Assembly (NCBI RefSeq): GCF_003610355.1
Contig: NZ_RAPY01000002.1
Coordinates: 558,001 to 622,000 of the forward strand
Direction of reading: 5' to 3'
DNA: 64,000 bases
From: Sphingobacterium detergens
Lineage (GTDB): Bacteria > Bacteroidota > Bacteroidia > Sphingobacteriales > Sphingobacteriaceae
This document shows positions 51,401 to 59,422 of the stretch, in pieces. The notes below the pieces were generated by a model, which ran no database searches, was not told where the DNA came from, and saw nothing but the letters and a program-made list of their open reading frames with translations. The translations under genes were made by a program, and so were the position numbers. Numbering within the stretch: position 1 is the first letter of the stretch; every line of letters starts with the position of its first letter.

Positions 51401-51728
51401 TTTTGATAAGCGCTGGCAACAGCCGGGGGATGAGCGGTATAAAGATGTTCCTAAAATGACCTATCCAGTATTATCGGGAGCGGATTCTTTCTATCAAGCG
51501 GCTGATATCAATGTGTTGAAAGCGGATCACTTGCGATTGGAATATATTTCTCTGGGCTGGAACAGAGAGATCATGTTTAACGATCATAAGTCCAAATTGA
51601 TGCTTTATCTGAATATATCTAATCTGGGGATTCTATGGACTGCAAATAAACTGAGAATAGATCCTGAGTTTCCCTACAAGTTGGCCCCTCAGTCGGTGTA
51701 CTCGTTAGGGCTAAAAATAGATTACTAA
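48498..51728 (+). CDS. SusC/RagA-type TonB-dependent outer membrane transporter
   Basis: 1076 residues with signal peptide (ALFLCGANVAFAQ end). ~30-110 carboxypeptidase-regulatory-like domain; ~115-235 plug with LNISVRGLSTINGSLDPLIV, LDGFIYEGDIDNIDPNSIEQ and ISILKDAAASSIWGARAGNG, the SusC signature; then a ~22-strand barrel (typical FSNxxRYGLSGS-type strands). No STN domain, so it does not signal through an anti-sigma factor, unlike the receptor at 60740. With the SusD partner 18 bp downstream it takes up a glycan or peptide; the TlpA-like gene suggests a peptide or thiol-containing substrate. Confidence 0.95.
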   Translation: MKFVCNLFIALFLCGANVAFAQKQKVTEMHGIVKDKNNEEILIGVNFKTKQGVFLNKSHVGGRVTLSVPRNADSLIVSLIGYQRVTVAHDYFMHSDVLLLEKQDYYLAEAVVNTGYQALRPNEVTGAVDVLSNKMLNEQTGTNILQRMRNIVPAFRYDNKPVQNPEVNKLNISVRGLSTINGSLDPLIVLDGFIYEGDIDNIDPNSIEQISILKDAAASSIWGARAGNGVIVITSKKGRVNDGGTRVSFNSTFSIQGKPDYQSLYTIDNSSFMEVEKMLFDNGYYKNALNTTKYIAVTPYVDLLDKRSRGIISVSDSARWTDYYKAQNGVYNYSDNFVSKPITQQYALNLNGGNKFHTYGFGLGYTHKSSELGAGDQKINIRLNNGFRLTERLQVDASLLLTDQKSKSGKPALNSLSYSGKSVPYMAFYGPDGEVVPFEREFRKLFLDQNYQNGYLDWSYYPLSDYRHSTSEVKLREVFASLGVRYKLTSFLDLNLSGQYQNQRTDKRNLDDENSYLARRAINQYSEVNQQTGVAKYNVPLGGILNNGIVSGTSYTLRSQLNISKTFQKHRIVGVIGAEMRENRTEGSSFTSYGYNDDPLISTAVDHVTRFKTIPSNTNRTITGAPAYSHTNNRFVSAYANFSYIWQEKYGLSGSFRKDGANVFGASTNDKWSPLWSAGLFWELRKENFLRSYEQTVDQLKLRATYGTSGNVDLRKTRDPIGTISTDSYTRFPTIIITSLNDPSLRWEKIATVNLGLDFSFLNRRIAGSVDWYFKKGKDLYGLTDYDYTTWGYQPTITKNVASMQGKGVDLVLNSLNLNKTVKWSSRLLLSFNKNKTTKYFNANGNTLLNFLNDGSGITPMVGYPLNGLGAFKWMGISADGLGQGVLDGNISAEYAKIRSSVALNPENSESILFVGSSKPQLFGNIINTVSWKNIEMSINISYTGDYYFRKPVTSYANLYQKGVAYPDFDKRWQQPGDERYKDVPKMTYPVLSGADSFYQAADINVLKADHLRLEYISLGWNREIMFNDHKSKLMLYLNISNLGILWTANKLRIDPEFPYKLAPQSVYSLGLKIDY

Positions 51729-51746
51729 CTCTTAAACTTTTAAAAG

Positions 51747-53102
51747 ATGAATCGATTAATGACCTTCGGTATTACGATAGTGTTGCTCTTGATGGTTTCG
51801 TGCAATAAATATCTTGACGTAAAGTCAAATGGGATTTTTGTTGTCCCAAATGACCTGGAAAGCCTTCAGAAAATTTTGGATGCCTCAAGTTATATTAACA
51901 ATAATATCTGCGCTATGGGCGAAGCAGCTTCTGATAATTATTTTTTGACTGAAAGCAATTTTAAATCGCTAAGTGAACATTGGCGAAAGTTTTACCTATG
52001 GGACAATGACGAATATACATTTGGAAACGATTGGAACAGGGCATATCTAACAATCTATAATTGTAATATCGTGTTGGATCAACTCAAAAAAATTAAAAGA
52101 AAGCCCGATAATGAACTATTATACGATCAGGTGAAAGGGACAGCGCTTTTCTTTAGAGCTTCGCATTATCTCAGTCTGATCTGGACTTTTTCCAAAGCAT
52201 ATAATTCGGCCACCGCACAGGATGATTTGGGGATTGTGCTGCGAAGTTCATCGGATCTTAACGAGAAATCTTATAGAGCATCCGTACAACAATGTTATGA
52301 CCGTATCCTTGCAGATTTAATAGAAGCGGAGCAGTTGCTCCCTGTTAAGACTCTTCATGTGATGCGTCCAGGGAAGAGAAGTGCGTACGGTATGCTTGCG
52401 CGTGCCTTTTTGTCCATGCGCAGATACGACGAGGCGCTGAAATATGCTGATCTGTTTCTCAAGCAGAATAAAAGCCTGCTTGACTTTAATAATCAAATGC
52501 AGGTTGATTTAACTAAACAGTATCCTTTTGTGCAGTTTAATGATGAAACAGACCTGTATCTGGAGATGAGCCCGAACGGTTTGATCGGGCAGAGCGTTTC
52601 CTCCGTTGACACAGTACTTTATAGTTCTTATCATCAGGATGATTTAAGGAAAGAAGCATTCTTTAAAAATTTATCTAAGGAATATCTGTCTTTTGTAGGA
52701 AGTTATTCGGCAGGCACGACTTTTTTTGCTGGACTAGCAACCGATGAAATGCTATTGACTAGATCCGAATGTCTGGCAAGAAACGGACGTGTTGAAGAGG
52801 CGATTGGGGATTTAAATGATTTGTTGCAAACCCGTTTTAGATCAGGTAAATATTCTCCGATTGTTTTGGATGATCCTAAGATTGCATTGGATTTGATATT
52901 GACCGAGCGAAGAAAAGAATTGATATTTAGAGGGCTGCGGTGGATAGATATCAAAAGACTAAATCTAGAAGGTGCCAATATCAGTATAAAAAGAAGAGTA
53001 GAGGGAAAGGACTACGTGCTTGGACCAAATGATAATAGATTTGCTTTGCCATTGCCGATGGATATCATTGCGCAAACGGGCATGCCTCAAAATCCAAAAT
53101 AA
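51747..53102 (+). CDS. SusD/RagB-type outer-membrane lipoprotein
   Basis: 451 residues with lipoprotein signal LLLMVSCNKYLDV. SusD features: NDWNRAYLTIYNCNIVLDQL, TALFFRASHYLSLIWTFSKA, GMLARAFLSMRRYDEALKYA (TPR), DEMLLTRSECLARNGRVEEA and LILTERRKELIFRGLRWIDI. It closes the extracellular side of the SusC barrel and binds the substrate. Ended by a strong terminator. Confidence 0.93.
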   Translation: MNRLMTFGITIVLLLMVSCNKYLDVKSNGIFVVPNDLESLQKILDASSYINNNICAMGEAASDNYFLTESNFKSLSEHWRKFYLWDNDEYTFGNDWNRAYLTIYNCNIVLDQLKKIKRKPDNELLYDQVKGTALFFRASHYLSLIWTFSKAYNSATAQDDLGIVLRSSSDLNEKSYRASVQQCYDRILADLIEAEQLLPVKTLHVMRPGKRSAYGMLARAFLSMRRYDEALKYADLFLKQNKSLLDFNNQMQVDLTKQYPFVQFNDETDLYLEMSPNGLIGQSVSSVDTVLYSSYHQDDLRKEAFFKNLSKEYLSFVGSYSAGTTFFAGLATDEMLLTRSECLARNGRVEEAIGDLNDLLQTRFRSGKYSPIVLDDPKIALDLILTERRKELIFRGLRWIDIKRLNLEGANISIKRRVEGKDYVLGPNDNRFALPLPMDIIAQTGMPQNPK

Positions 53103-53128
53103 GAAACGGCCCGATAGGGCCGTTTCCG
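53103..53128 (+). terminator. Terminator after SusD
   Basis: GAAACGGCCC-GATA-GGGCCGTTTC, perfect 10-bp stem, short T-poor tail; convergent with the DUF6520 gene. Confidence 0.8.
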
Positions 53129-53144
53129 CTTTAAGCCAACAGCT

Positions 53145-53534
53145 TTATAAAAGCTGTTTGTTGATTGGCTTAAAAGGTGTAGGACTGGTACCACCAGTTC
53201 GGCTCGGGATATAACCCTCTGGAGTAGAAGTCGCACCGAGTTGAATTCTCGTGCCGTCCAGCTCATTGTTTGAGTTTAAATCCGATTCATCCACTTCGAT
53301 TGCGCAAGCCTGCTCGTTGTAGTTGACATCACAGCTTTGACTGTTTGAAGTGGTAGTCCATTCAGATGGATCTTTTACTTGATCATCATCTGTAGGATCT
53401 CCATGGAAATAAACCATTACAGGATCTAATTTTTTTCCTGCATAAGCCTCAGCACCTTTAAATGCTGAGAATCCGATAATCATGGCTCCGCCTAATATCA
53501 TGTAGCCATAATTGTTTAAAAATTTGGTTAGCAT
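53145..53534 (-). CDS. DUF6520-family protein
   Basis: 129 residues. The N-terminus MLTKFLNNYGYMILGGAMII is one hydrophobic helix, then GFSAFKGAEAYAGKKLDPVM, which fits DUF6520, small secreted or anchored proteins with two cysteines later (SCDVNYNEQACAI) that could form a disulfide. It overlaps the MauE gene by 7 bp. The pairing of DUF6520 and MauE beside TlpA/SusCD is common in the group and suggests disulfide or redox chemistry in the envelope. Confidence 0.75.
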   Translation of the reverse strand: MLTKFLNNYGYMILGGAMIIGFSAFKGAEAYAGKKLDPVMVYFHGDPTDDDQVKDPSEWTTTSNSQSCDVNYNEQACAIEVDESDLNSNNELDGTRIQLGATSTPEGYIPSRTGGTSPTPFKPINKQLL

Positions 53535-54271
53535 GTTGCTACCCTCCTTTCTTTACTGCAGGTCAGTGATTGGTTAGTAAAGATACTGGCCTGCAACTTT
53601 TTGGTAAATAATTGTTGTCGGTACGGTTCTGTATACCGATCGTATCTGTATGCCAGGCTGCCTACTATAGGCCTACTGACGCTGTTATGTTCTGAATAAT
53701 AATAGAGACTGTCTGGTGCATACCACATATCTTTTGACTTTGTATAGTGGATATTCCTGTAGCTGATGGCTCCCATTGCCAGGAAGCCAATCAGAAATAG
53801 TGCGATGTTTGTTTTGTCGGTCAATGCTCCCTGGCCATATTTGGCTATTCTCCGATGTAGTACCAATCCTATGATAGAAAGGCCAAGGATCAAGATATTT
53901 ATCAAGAGATGCGCAGTCCAGGAGATACCACTCAGAAAGCTCGTGCACATACAGGGTTTCTGTGCATAGACATTCAGTACGCCTAATCCAATATAGATCG
54001 TAAAAACGATGATCAATAGGGTGGAGGATCTCCATCCCCACGCACGCAACCCAGCTACTGGCATGGCTAGCAATATCCCAACACCGATTTCCACGAGCGG
54101 AAGTAACCAAAAGAGTATCGAACCCATATAACTGATTACTGGCTGCTGCTCGAGGGCGATCCGAAATGCGCCTAGCTGCCAGATCTTGTCTATGCCTACA
54201 TAGATCCAAAACAGGATCATTACCGCCCGTAGGATCTTGTATATCATGCTGCTTGTTTTATTCGCTTCCAT
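53528..54271 (-). CDS. MauE/DoxX-type membrane protein
   Basis: 247 residues with about five membrane helices: IYKILRAVMILFWIYVGIDK, ILFWLLPLVEIGVGILLAMP, TLLIIVFTIYIGLGVLNVYA, then KPCMCTSFLSGISWTAHLLI with a CxC pair, and LFLIGFLAMGAISY. This is the MauE-type arrangement; MauE members support disulfide formation in the periplasm. A start at ATG 54247 is also possible. Operon with the DUF6520 gene. The 365-bp region upstream to 54636 has a GGGGTAGTATTTC motif at 54423 and a related inverted pair at 54590-54616. Confidence 0.75.
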   Translation of the reverse strand: MEANKTSSMIYKILRAVMILFWIYVGIDKIWQLGAFRIALEQQPVISYMGSILFWLLPLVEIGVGILLAMPVAGLRAWGWRSSTLLIIVFTIYIGLGVLNVYAQKPCMCTSFLSGISWTAHLLINILILGLSIIGLVLHRRIAKYGQGALTDKTNIALFLIGFLAMGAISYRNIHYTKSKDMWYAPDSLYYYSEHNSVSRPIVGSLAYRYDRYTEPYRQQLFTKKLQASIFTNQSLTCSKERRVATC

Positions 54272-54636
54272 AGTTCTAATTATTTGTACTGTGGCATTTA
54301 TTATTTTTAAAAACAGGGCGCCGTACCTGCCCCTCCATTAGGTACAGCGGCCTGCCTGAGCGTCAGCATCTACTTTCTCGTACGCCTTAAATCAAAGGTA
54401 GCGCAGATAATAGCGCTTCGTAGGGGTAGTATTTCATGCTCATCATGCCTGTAAATAGGCTTTAAACAAGTTTCAGGAAAGGGAAGGGGGTACCGTGGGT
54501 AAAATGCTTGCACATATGCCGGAAGGGACTATCGGGGGCAGGAAATTATCTTGGCCACTATTTAAGGCAGTAGGATAAGGGGCAATTGCAGGGGTAGTGG
54601 GTGAATACCCCTACTTTTATGATTTTTCTTTTTTTT

Positions 54637-55728
54637 TTAACTTTTTAAATCCGGGAATAGCTCGCGCAGTTCTGCCTGCATGTTGTTTAATGTCCGGAGA
54701 ATACGCACGGCAGCAGCATACTCGACACTTTTATCCATTTTGGTCAGGGTATGTGGCGTCAGCAAGATACCTTCTTTGGTCTTGATGAGTTTTGAAAACT
54801 CCGCAGCGACCTCCTTTTTCTCAGACGAACGCGTAATATTGGCTTTTACGCACAAATGTAACCAGAGCTTGAGCTCCTTGCCATTGAAATTGCTATGTAT
54901 AAATTGTTCATCATCTTTTTCTGATGATGTCTGCTGAGACTGGGATAGCTCCGTTTGCACATATTCGCACATCAGCTTAAGTAGACTGCTGCGGTTACTA
55001 TCGTAGGCAAAGTCCCGTATGCAGGAGAAATGTTTTGGAAACCGCAATAAATTTTCCATAAAGATGGGATCGGTCTGATAAAACTCCTTCCAACGATTGA
55101 AAAATCCCATATGGTTAAAATTGAAATTGATCATCAGGATCAAAAAGCGGCAATGCCAGTTTTTTCTCTGTCGGTTATCTTCGGCCAGTTGCGCTAGTGC
55201 ATCCAGCAACTGTATCAGATATTCCTGATGGCGGTACTGGATATAAGGAATCTTGCCCTCCTCGAATAGGCTGTCGATGGCCGATTGGATTTCATGGAGA
55301 TAGACCAGTGGAATATTCTTTTTCGCCAGCCGATCAAAAATAGCAGGTATACGATTGTAGACATAGGTACTGATCTTGTCCCGGTAATGGCTGGGCAGGT
55401 TGGTCGTGGGATCGATATCATTTTTAAATAAAAATTCAATACGCTCCAGCAGTTCCTCCAATGCAGTTAACGTACTCCGGTCTTCAATACCTTTCTCTGT
55501 ACAGAATGCCGTCAGCTTTTGGTGTAGCCAGAGCAACTGTATATGATATAAACGTACGGCATTGCTGGCTCTGTCTACATTGCCAGCCTCTCTGTGGGCA
55601 TGTAGTGCTAACGGGAAATTGTCCGAACAGGCTACCGATATACTGTATAGCCGCGATGGTATCTCGGTCTGATCGACACGATGCAATGTTTCGATCATCA
55701 GGGTGAGCTGGTATAGACTTACAATCAT
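54637..55728 (-). CDS. Hypothetical helical protein
   Basis: 363 residues from ATG 55728, chosen because it overlaps the previous stop as ATGA and is preceded by a full Shine-Dalgarno AAAGGAGG, rare in this group. All-helical, no signal peptide: MIVSLYQLTLMIETLHRVDQ, AVRLYHIQLLWLHQKLTAFC. The C-terminal ~85 residues (FNGKELKLWLHLCVKANITR, LTKMDKSVEYAAAVRILRTL) look like a compact domain. I do not recognise a family. Coupled to the upstream membrane-protein gene. Confidence 0.6.
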   Translation of the reverse strand: MIVSLYQLTLMIETLHRVDQTEIPSRLYSISVACSDNFPLALHAHREAGNVDRASNAVRLYHIQLLWLHQKLTAFCTEKGIEDRSTLTALEELLERIEFLFKNDIDPTTNLPSHYRDKISTYVYNRIPAIFDRLAKKNIPLVYLHEIQSAIDSLFEEGKIPYIQYRHQEYLIQLLDALAQLAEDNRQRKNWHCRFLILMINFNFNHMGFFNRWKEFYQTDPIFMENLLRFPKHFSCIRDFAYDSNRSSLLKLMCEYVQTELSQSQQTSSEKDDEQFIHSNFNGKELKLWLHLCVKANITRSSEKKEVAAEFSKLIKTKEGILLTPHTLTKMDKSVEYAAAVRILRTLNNMQAELRELFPDLKS

Positions 55729-56426
55729 TGGTACCTCCTTTTGATATCTTTGTGGTACCAGGGCCAACCGTATACACCGGGATGCAGCTGGAGATTGAGC
55801 TTATCGCCTTCTTTTGCTTTTTTATAAAGTTTGGGATGTACGTCCATCGGTAGCTGATATTGTCGCCCTTCGTAAGAAAAGGAAAGTAGGAGCTCATGGA
55901 TGTCACAGCACAGAGGACATTTCTGAACGACAACAGCCGTAATCTGTACATTCTTGGCCTCCGTTGTATGCTGGCAATTATTGAGGATCAGAACCATACG
56001 GATATACCAGGTACAGGCAATAAGCATAATGGGAAACTGGACGGTATATAGTTTTACGATATTCACCTGCTTGAGCAGTAGAATATGAGCTGCGGCACAA
56101 CAGAGTAGCGCAGCAGGAAGGGCATGTATAAAAGCTGGTCCAAAGGGCTGTGAGCTGAGCAGTAGCTCATAGGGCATACGGTCAAATAGTGCAATGCTGC
56201 TGATCTGGATGCAGATAAAGAAAACAAAGAATAACTGGAGTACCACGCTTTGATTACGGATCTCTAAAAAAGGTATAAATAGTACAAGGACACCTATGCT
56301 ATATACTCTTAATGGGAATGTTGGTGCAATGAACAGACCATATAAGGTAACGAGGACCGCTACACAGATCAGGATGTAATTGCGGGTGAACCGTTGTATC
56401 GTTGGCTTTGGGGTTTCCATACGCAT
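55725..56426 (-). CDS. Membrane protein with C-terminal soluble domain
   Basis: 233 residues. Four or five membrane helices (~15-150: ILICVAVLVTLYGLFIAPTF, VYSIGVLVLFIPFLEI, LQLFFVFFICIQISSIALF, PAALLCCAAAHILLLKQ) then a domain with CPLCCDIHELLLSFSYEGRQ, KEGDKLNLQLHPGVYGWPWY. The latter looks like a small beta barrel in which a CxxCC could bind metal. Unnamed; operon with the helical protein gene. Confidence 0.55.
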   Translation of the reverse strand: MRMETPKPTIQRFTRNYILICVAVLVTLYGLFIAPTFPLRVYSIGVLVLFIPFLEIRNQSVVLQLFFVFFICIQISSIALFDRMPYELLLSSQPFGPAFIHALPAALLCCAAAHILLLKQVNIVKLYTVQFPIMLIACTWYIRMVLILNNCQHTTEAKNVQITAVVVQKCPLCCDIHELLLSFSYEGRQYQLPMDVHPKLYKKAKEGDKLNLQLHPGVYGWPWYHKDIKRRYQ

Positions 56427-56626
56427 GGTTTTTAATATCAGTAAATTGCTGTATGCTAAAATTACCTATAAAGGGGCTTATTCTGCCTGAAGATCATCTT
56501 TATTTCAACAAGCACATGTTTTCTACATTAAAGCATGTCTTTTTGCAACGAAGGATATTATCTGTACAATAAAGTGCTCAATTTTCCTGTTTTGGCGTAT
56601 TTTCTTGACTTGCAAAAATCGGGTAT

Positions 56627-56648
56627 GGGGGTAGTATTTCTACTTTTG
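56627..56648 (+). promoter_or_regulatory. GGGGGTAGTATTTC motif and promoter of the LytTR-like gene
   Basis: GGGGGTAGTATTTC at 56627-56640 directly before a -7 box TACTTTTG (56641-56648). The same motif (GGGGTAGTATTTC) is at 54423-54435. The rest of 56427-56786 shows nothing else. Confidence 0.6.
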
Positions 56649-56786
56649 TGGACTGATTATTAAAATATTGACTAAATTTATAATATAAAATTCCTATTTG
56701 AAAGAAATTTTTGCTGGATTAAATTCTAACCTATTTTTTATCTATGAGATCGGTAAGGTTTTTTGTCCTATATATAAACGTAGATT

Positions 56787-57839
56787 ATGGAAAGTATCCA
56801 ACAGGTCAAGTATTCAAAAGATACGGAGGTGCATGTGCATTATCCGGATTTTATATGGGTATGCATTGCCTCGGTTCTTTTCGGGGGGATTTGTTGGTAT
56901 ATTGGCCATATCGCTGCGCTATCGGACTGGTTTGAGGACAGTCCCTTGATCTTGAGTTATCTCTTTTATGTGATGATCATTGCTGTTGCGCTCTTTTATA
57001 CGCGCACGATGATCAAGCTATTGGACATGCGGAAAAGCTGGCTGCATAATTTTGGTGATCGTTTGGGGGCACAGTTCTTCTTTTGCGTTTTGTTGCCTAC
57101 GATATTTTTATTTGCAATCATAAGACCCGTTGCCCCGCCCAAAAGCGAGTGGATATGGCTACCGCTCCTGGTGATCTTGGGCGGGATGTTGTTTTTTAAT
57201 ATGGGCTATGCGATCTTTTTTTATTCGTCTGTGTATCGCAAAAGGGAGACCTATGTCGGGGAACTGGAAAAGCGAGTGGAGCATCTGGAACAAAAATTAT
57301 CAGCGCAGAAAGAGCCGCAATCGGCACCTTTGTCCGACACTCAGCTGGATGAAGAAGAACCTTCCAAAATAGATGAGCAAGAAAAAGAAGGGGATATATC
57401 CGAAGAAATAGACCTCGCACTATTGAAGGGAATGGATACGCTTGAGGAGGAATTTTTGCTAAACAACAGATACCTGACCAAAAAGATTATGTACAATGAG
57501 CTGGGTATATTTTTATTCGAGAAGACCAATAATACGCCGATCGTCAAATTATTTTTGAATAGCGATATGAATCAGGGAATAGGCTGTGAGCAACGTAGTC
57601 TGAACGAAATTGTGCGCGATACGCACGGCTTTGTACAGAAAATAGACCGGCATCACGCGATCCCATTGGATATGATTAAGGCCTGTTATCAATTGAAGGG
57701 CGGTCGGCTTCGGATTATTTTGCACGTACCGTTTGGAGATACAGACAGTTTTGTGGTTTCGTCGACCATCTCGCGTAGGATAAAAGACTGGGTAATGCTT
57801 CAGGTGCCTATTGAAAAGGATAATAGTACAAATCAATAA
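56787..57839 (+). CDS. Membrane-bound LytTR-like regulator
   Basis: 350 residues. Four membrane helices (~24-44, 55-75, 85-110, 118-145), then a coiled, acidic linker (ELEKRVEHLEQKLSAQKEPQ; SAPLSDTQLDEEEPSKIDE) and a C-terminal ~130-residue domain that fits LytTR: KIMYNELGIFLFEKTNNTPI, VQKIDRHHAIPLDMIKACYQ, DSFVVSSTISRRIKDWVML. DNA-binding candidates controlled from the membrane are common in Bacteroidota. Leader of ~130 nt. The DNA-binding assignment is by pattern and diverged. Confidence 0.6.
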   Translation: MESIQQVKYSKDTEVHVHYPDFIWVCIASVLFGGICWYIGHIAALSDWFEDSPLILSYLFYVMIIAVALFYTRTMIKLLDMRKSWLHNFGDRLGAQFFFCVLLPTIFLFAIIRPVAPPKSEWIWLPLLVILGGMLFFNMGYAIFFYSSVYRKRETYVGELEKRVEHLEQKLSAQKEPQSAPLSDTQLDEEEPSKIDEQEKEGDISEEIDLALLKGMDTLEEEFLLNNRYLTKKIMYNELGIFLFEKTNNTPIVKLFLNSDMNQGIGCEQRSLNEIVRDTHGFVQKIDRHHAIPLDMIKACYQLKGGRLRIILHVPFGDTDSFVVSSTISRRIKDWVMLQVPIEKDNSTNQ

Positions 57840-57855
57840 TATTAAAATATTGGCT

Positions 57856-58149
57856 ATGGAAAACCTAAAAAGTAACACTTGGAAATGCCGTGCCACGGGC
57901 AAAGTAGCATTTCCGTCGTTGATCGAAGCTAAATGGAGGATGATCAATTTTAAATTTATGACACGCATCAGGAATAAAGACGGCAAGCGTGTCAAACATC
58001 GCATGGGCAAACCGGCTTGCAAAAGGGCTTACTACTGTAAATTTTGTAAAGGGTACCACATCACCAAATGGGATAAAGGTCATTTCAAAAACTACAAAAA
58101 TGTAGTGATGACCTGGGATATTGCTTCCTACCCATCGATTTCTTTCTGA
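57856..58149 (+). CDS. Small zinc-ribbon-like protein
   Basis: 97 residues from ATG 57856 (the frame is open 45 bp earlier, but that start overlaps the previous gene). Basic. TWKCRATGKVAFPSLIEAKW, GKPACKRAYYCKFCKGYHIT: three cysteines plus CKFCKGYH suggest a zinc ribbon. It follows the LytTR-like gene by 16 bp. Confidence 0.55.
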   Translation: MENLKSNTWKCRATGKVAFPSLIEAKWRMINFKFMTRIRNKDGKRVKHRMGKPACKRAYYCKFCKGYHITKWDKGHFKNYKNVVMTWDIASYPSISF

Positions 58150-58241
58150 TGGCTTTTCTATGACTGACATATTTGGCAGGCATTAAATAGCTAAAGAGCA
58201 GACTATTTCCATGACATAGGCTGCTTTTTTGATATTGGCTT

Positions 58242-58592
58242 TTATCCGAAAAAACAGCCATAACCATCATGGCTGATCTCAGTCAGCAGCTCCTGTAGAT
58301 GATCACTTGATGGTATAGCTTCGTAAGCCTCCCATTTACCGGAGGCTCGTCGCCAATAAAGCTTCCATTGCTTGCTAGATTTTACATATTTTATTTTCGC
58401 AAATTCGATGTGTAGTATGTGAGCTGGATTATTCCATTGCGGGCGTATCTCAAACAATAATGCAGTCTGCCCATCCCAGCTGTATCCAAAATCCAACTTC
58501 TTTCGTACCTCTGCATCCTGTGGTCTTCTGGATTCGATAAAATTCCGGAGCTGCACCTCCACCATGGAGATGATGTCTTTGTTGTCTGTCAT
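58242..58592 (-). CDS. DUF3024-domain protein
   Basis: 116 residues. QLRNFIESRRPQDAEVRKKL, DFGYSWDGQTALLFEIRPQW and IEFAKIKYVKSSKQWKLYWR fit DUF3024, a small domain without known function found in many Gram-negative genomes. Single gene, convergent with the zinc-ribbon-like gene. Confidence 0.8.
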   Translation of the reverse strand: MTDNKDIISMVEVQLRNFIESRRPQDAEVRKKLDFGYSWDGQTALLFEIRPQWNNPAHILHIEFAKIKYVKSSKQWKLYWRRASGKWEAYEAIPSSDHLQELLTEISHDGYGCFFG

Positions 58593-58738
58593 GTTACTTA
58601 TTTAATTGTCTAGTATGGCGCCGCATCTATTGCTGCCTGCGCCTGAAAGATAATCTTGCCACCTTGGGCAGATAAAAATATGCAAATATTTTCTGGTCTG
58701 TAGACTTAGCGCGGTCTTCATAAATCATAAGCAGAGAA

Positions 58739-58769
58739 TTTGTAATTTGTCAATTTTAATGTAAGTTTG
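58739..58769 (+). promoter_or_regulatory. Promoter of the ECF sigma gene
   Basis: -33 element TTTG (58739-58742) and -7 element TAAGTTTG (58762-58769), 19 bp between them: the Bacteroidota housekeeping layout. ~20 bp before the start codon. Confidence 0.6.
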
Positions 58770-58790
58770 ATTTCAGATTCTGACTAACGA

Positions 58791-59354
58791 ATGTATTGCT
58801 ACACAGATTTATCGGATAAAGAATTGATAGCACTTGTTTTAAAAAAAGATGAACAAGCGTTTGGCCTCCTATATGAACGATATTTCCCGATTTTATTTAT
58901 CTATGCGAGTAAAATTATCTCCGATGAAGAGGTGGTCAAGGATATACTTCAGGATGTATTTGTTTCCCTTTGGTCAAAAACGGGGCTAGAGATAAACACG
59001 AGTTTTTCTTCTTACATCTATACAGCCGTGCGTTTCCAGTTATTCGACTATATCGACAAGCAAAAAGTTAGGCAGGGCTATGCAGATTCGCTACAGCATT
59101 TTTTAGATCAGGGCGTATACTCAACCGACAACTACCTCCTCGAAAAAGAACTGCAGCAACAGATCGAAAAAGAAATCATGAATCTGCCGCCCAAGATGCG
59201 CGAGATATTCATCCTGAGCCGTCAGGAAGAAAAAAGCTATGAAGAAATTGCAAGACAAAGCAATGTTTCCCTAAACACGGTACGTAAACAGGTCAGTAAC
59301 GCCTTGAAAATCATGCGTTCCAAATTCACGTCGATTTTTTTTACTTTTTTTTAA
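58791..59354 (+). CDS. ECF sigma factor (FecI/SigW-type)
   Basis: 187 residues. Region 2: FGLLYERYFPILFIYASKII, DEEVVKDILQDVFVSLWSKT; region 4: LPPKMREIFILSRQEEKSYE, EIARQSNVSLNTVRKQVSNA. ECF sigma factor of the Bacteroidota group that pairs with FecR-type anti-sigma factors and STN-bearing SusC receptors. Both are downstream: a receptor-signalled uptake unit. No transmembrane segment. Confidence 0.93.
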   Translation: MYCYTDLSDKELIALVLKKDEQAFGLLYERYFPILFIYASKIISDEEVVKDILQDVFVSLWSKTGLEINTSFSSYIYTAVRFQLFDYIDKQKVRQGYADSLQHFLDQGVYSTDNYLLEKELQQQIEKEIMNLPPKMREIFILSRQEEKSYEEIARQSNVSLNTVRKQVSNALKIMRSKFTSIFFTFF

Positions 59355-59422
59355 ATTCCATCTACTACTTTTTTCCACTTGAACCTACATATAGCAAAGA
59401 AACGTATTAAACCTTTGTTATC

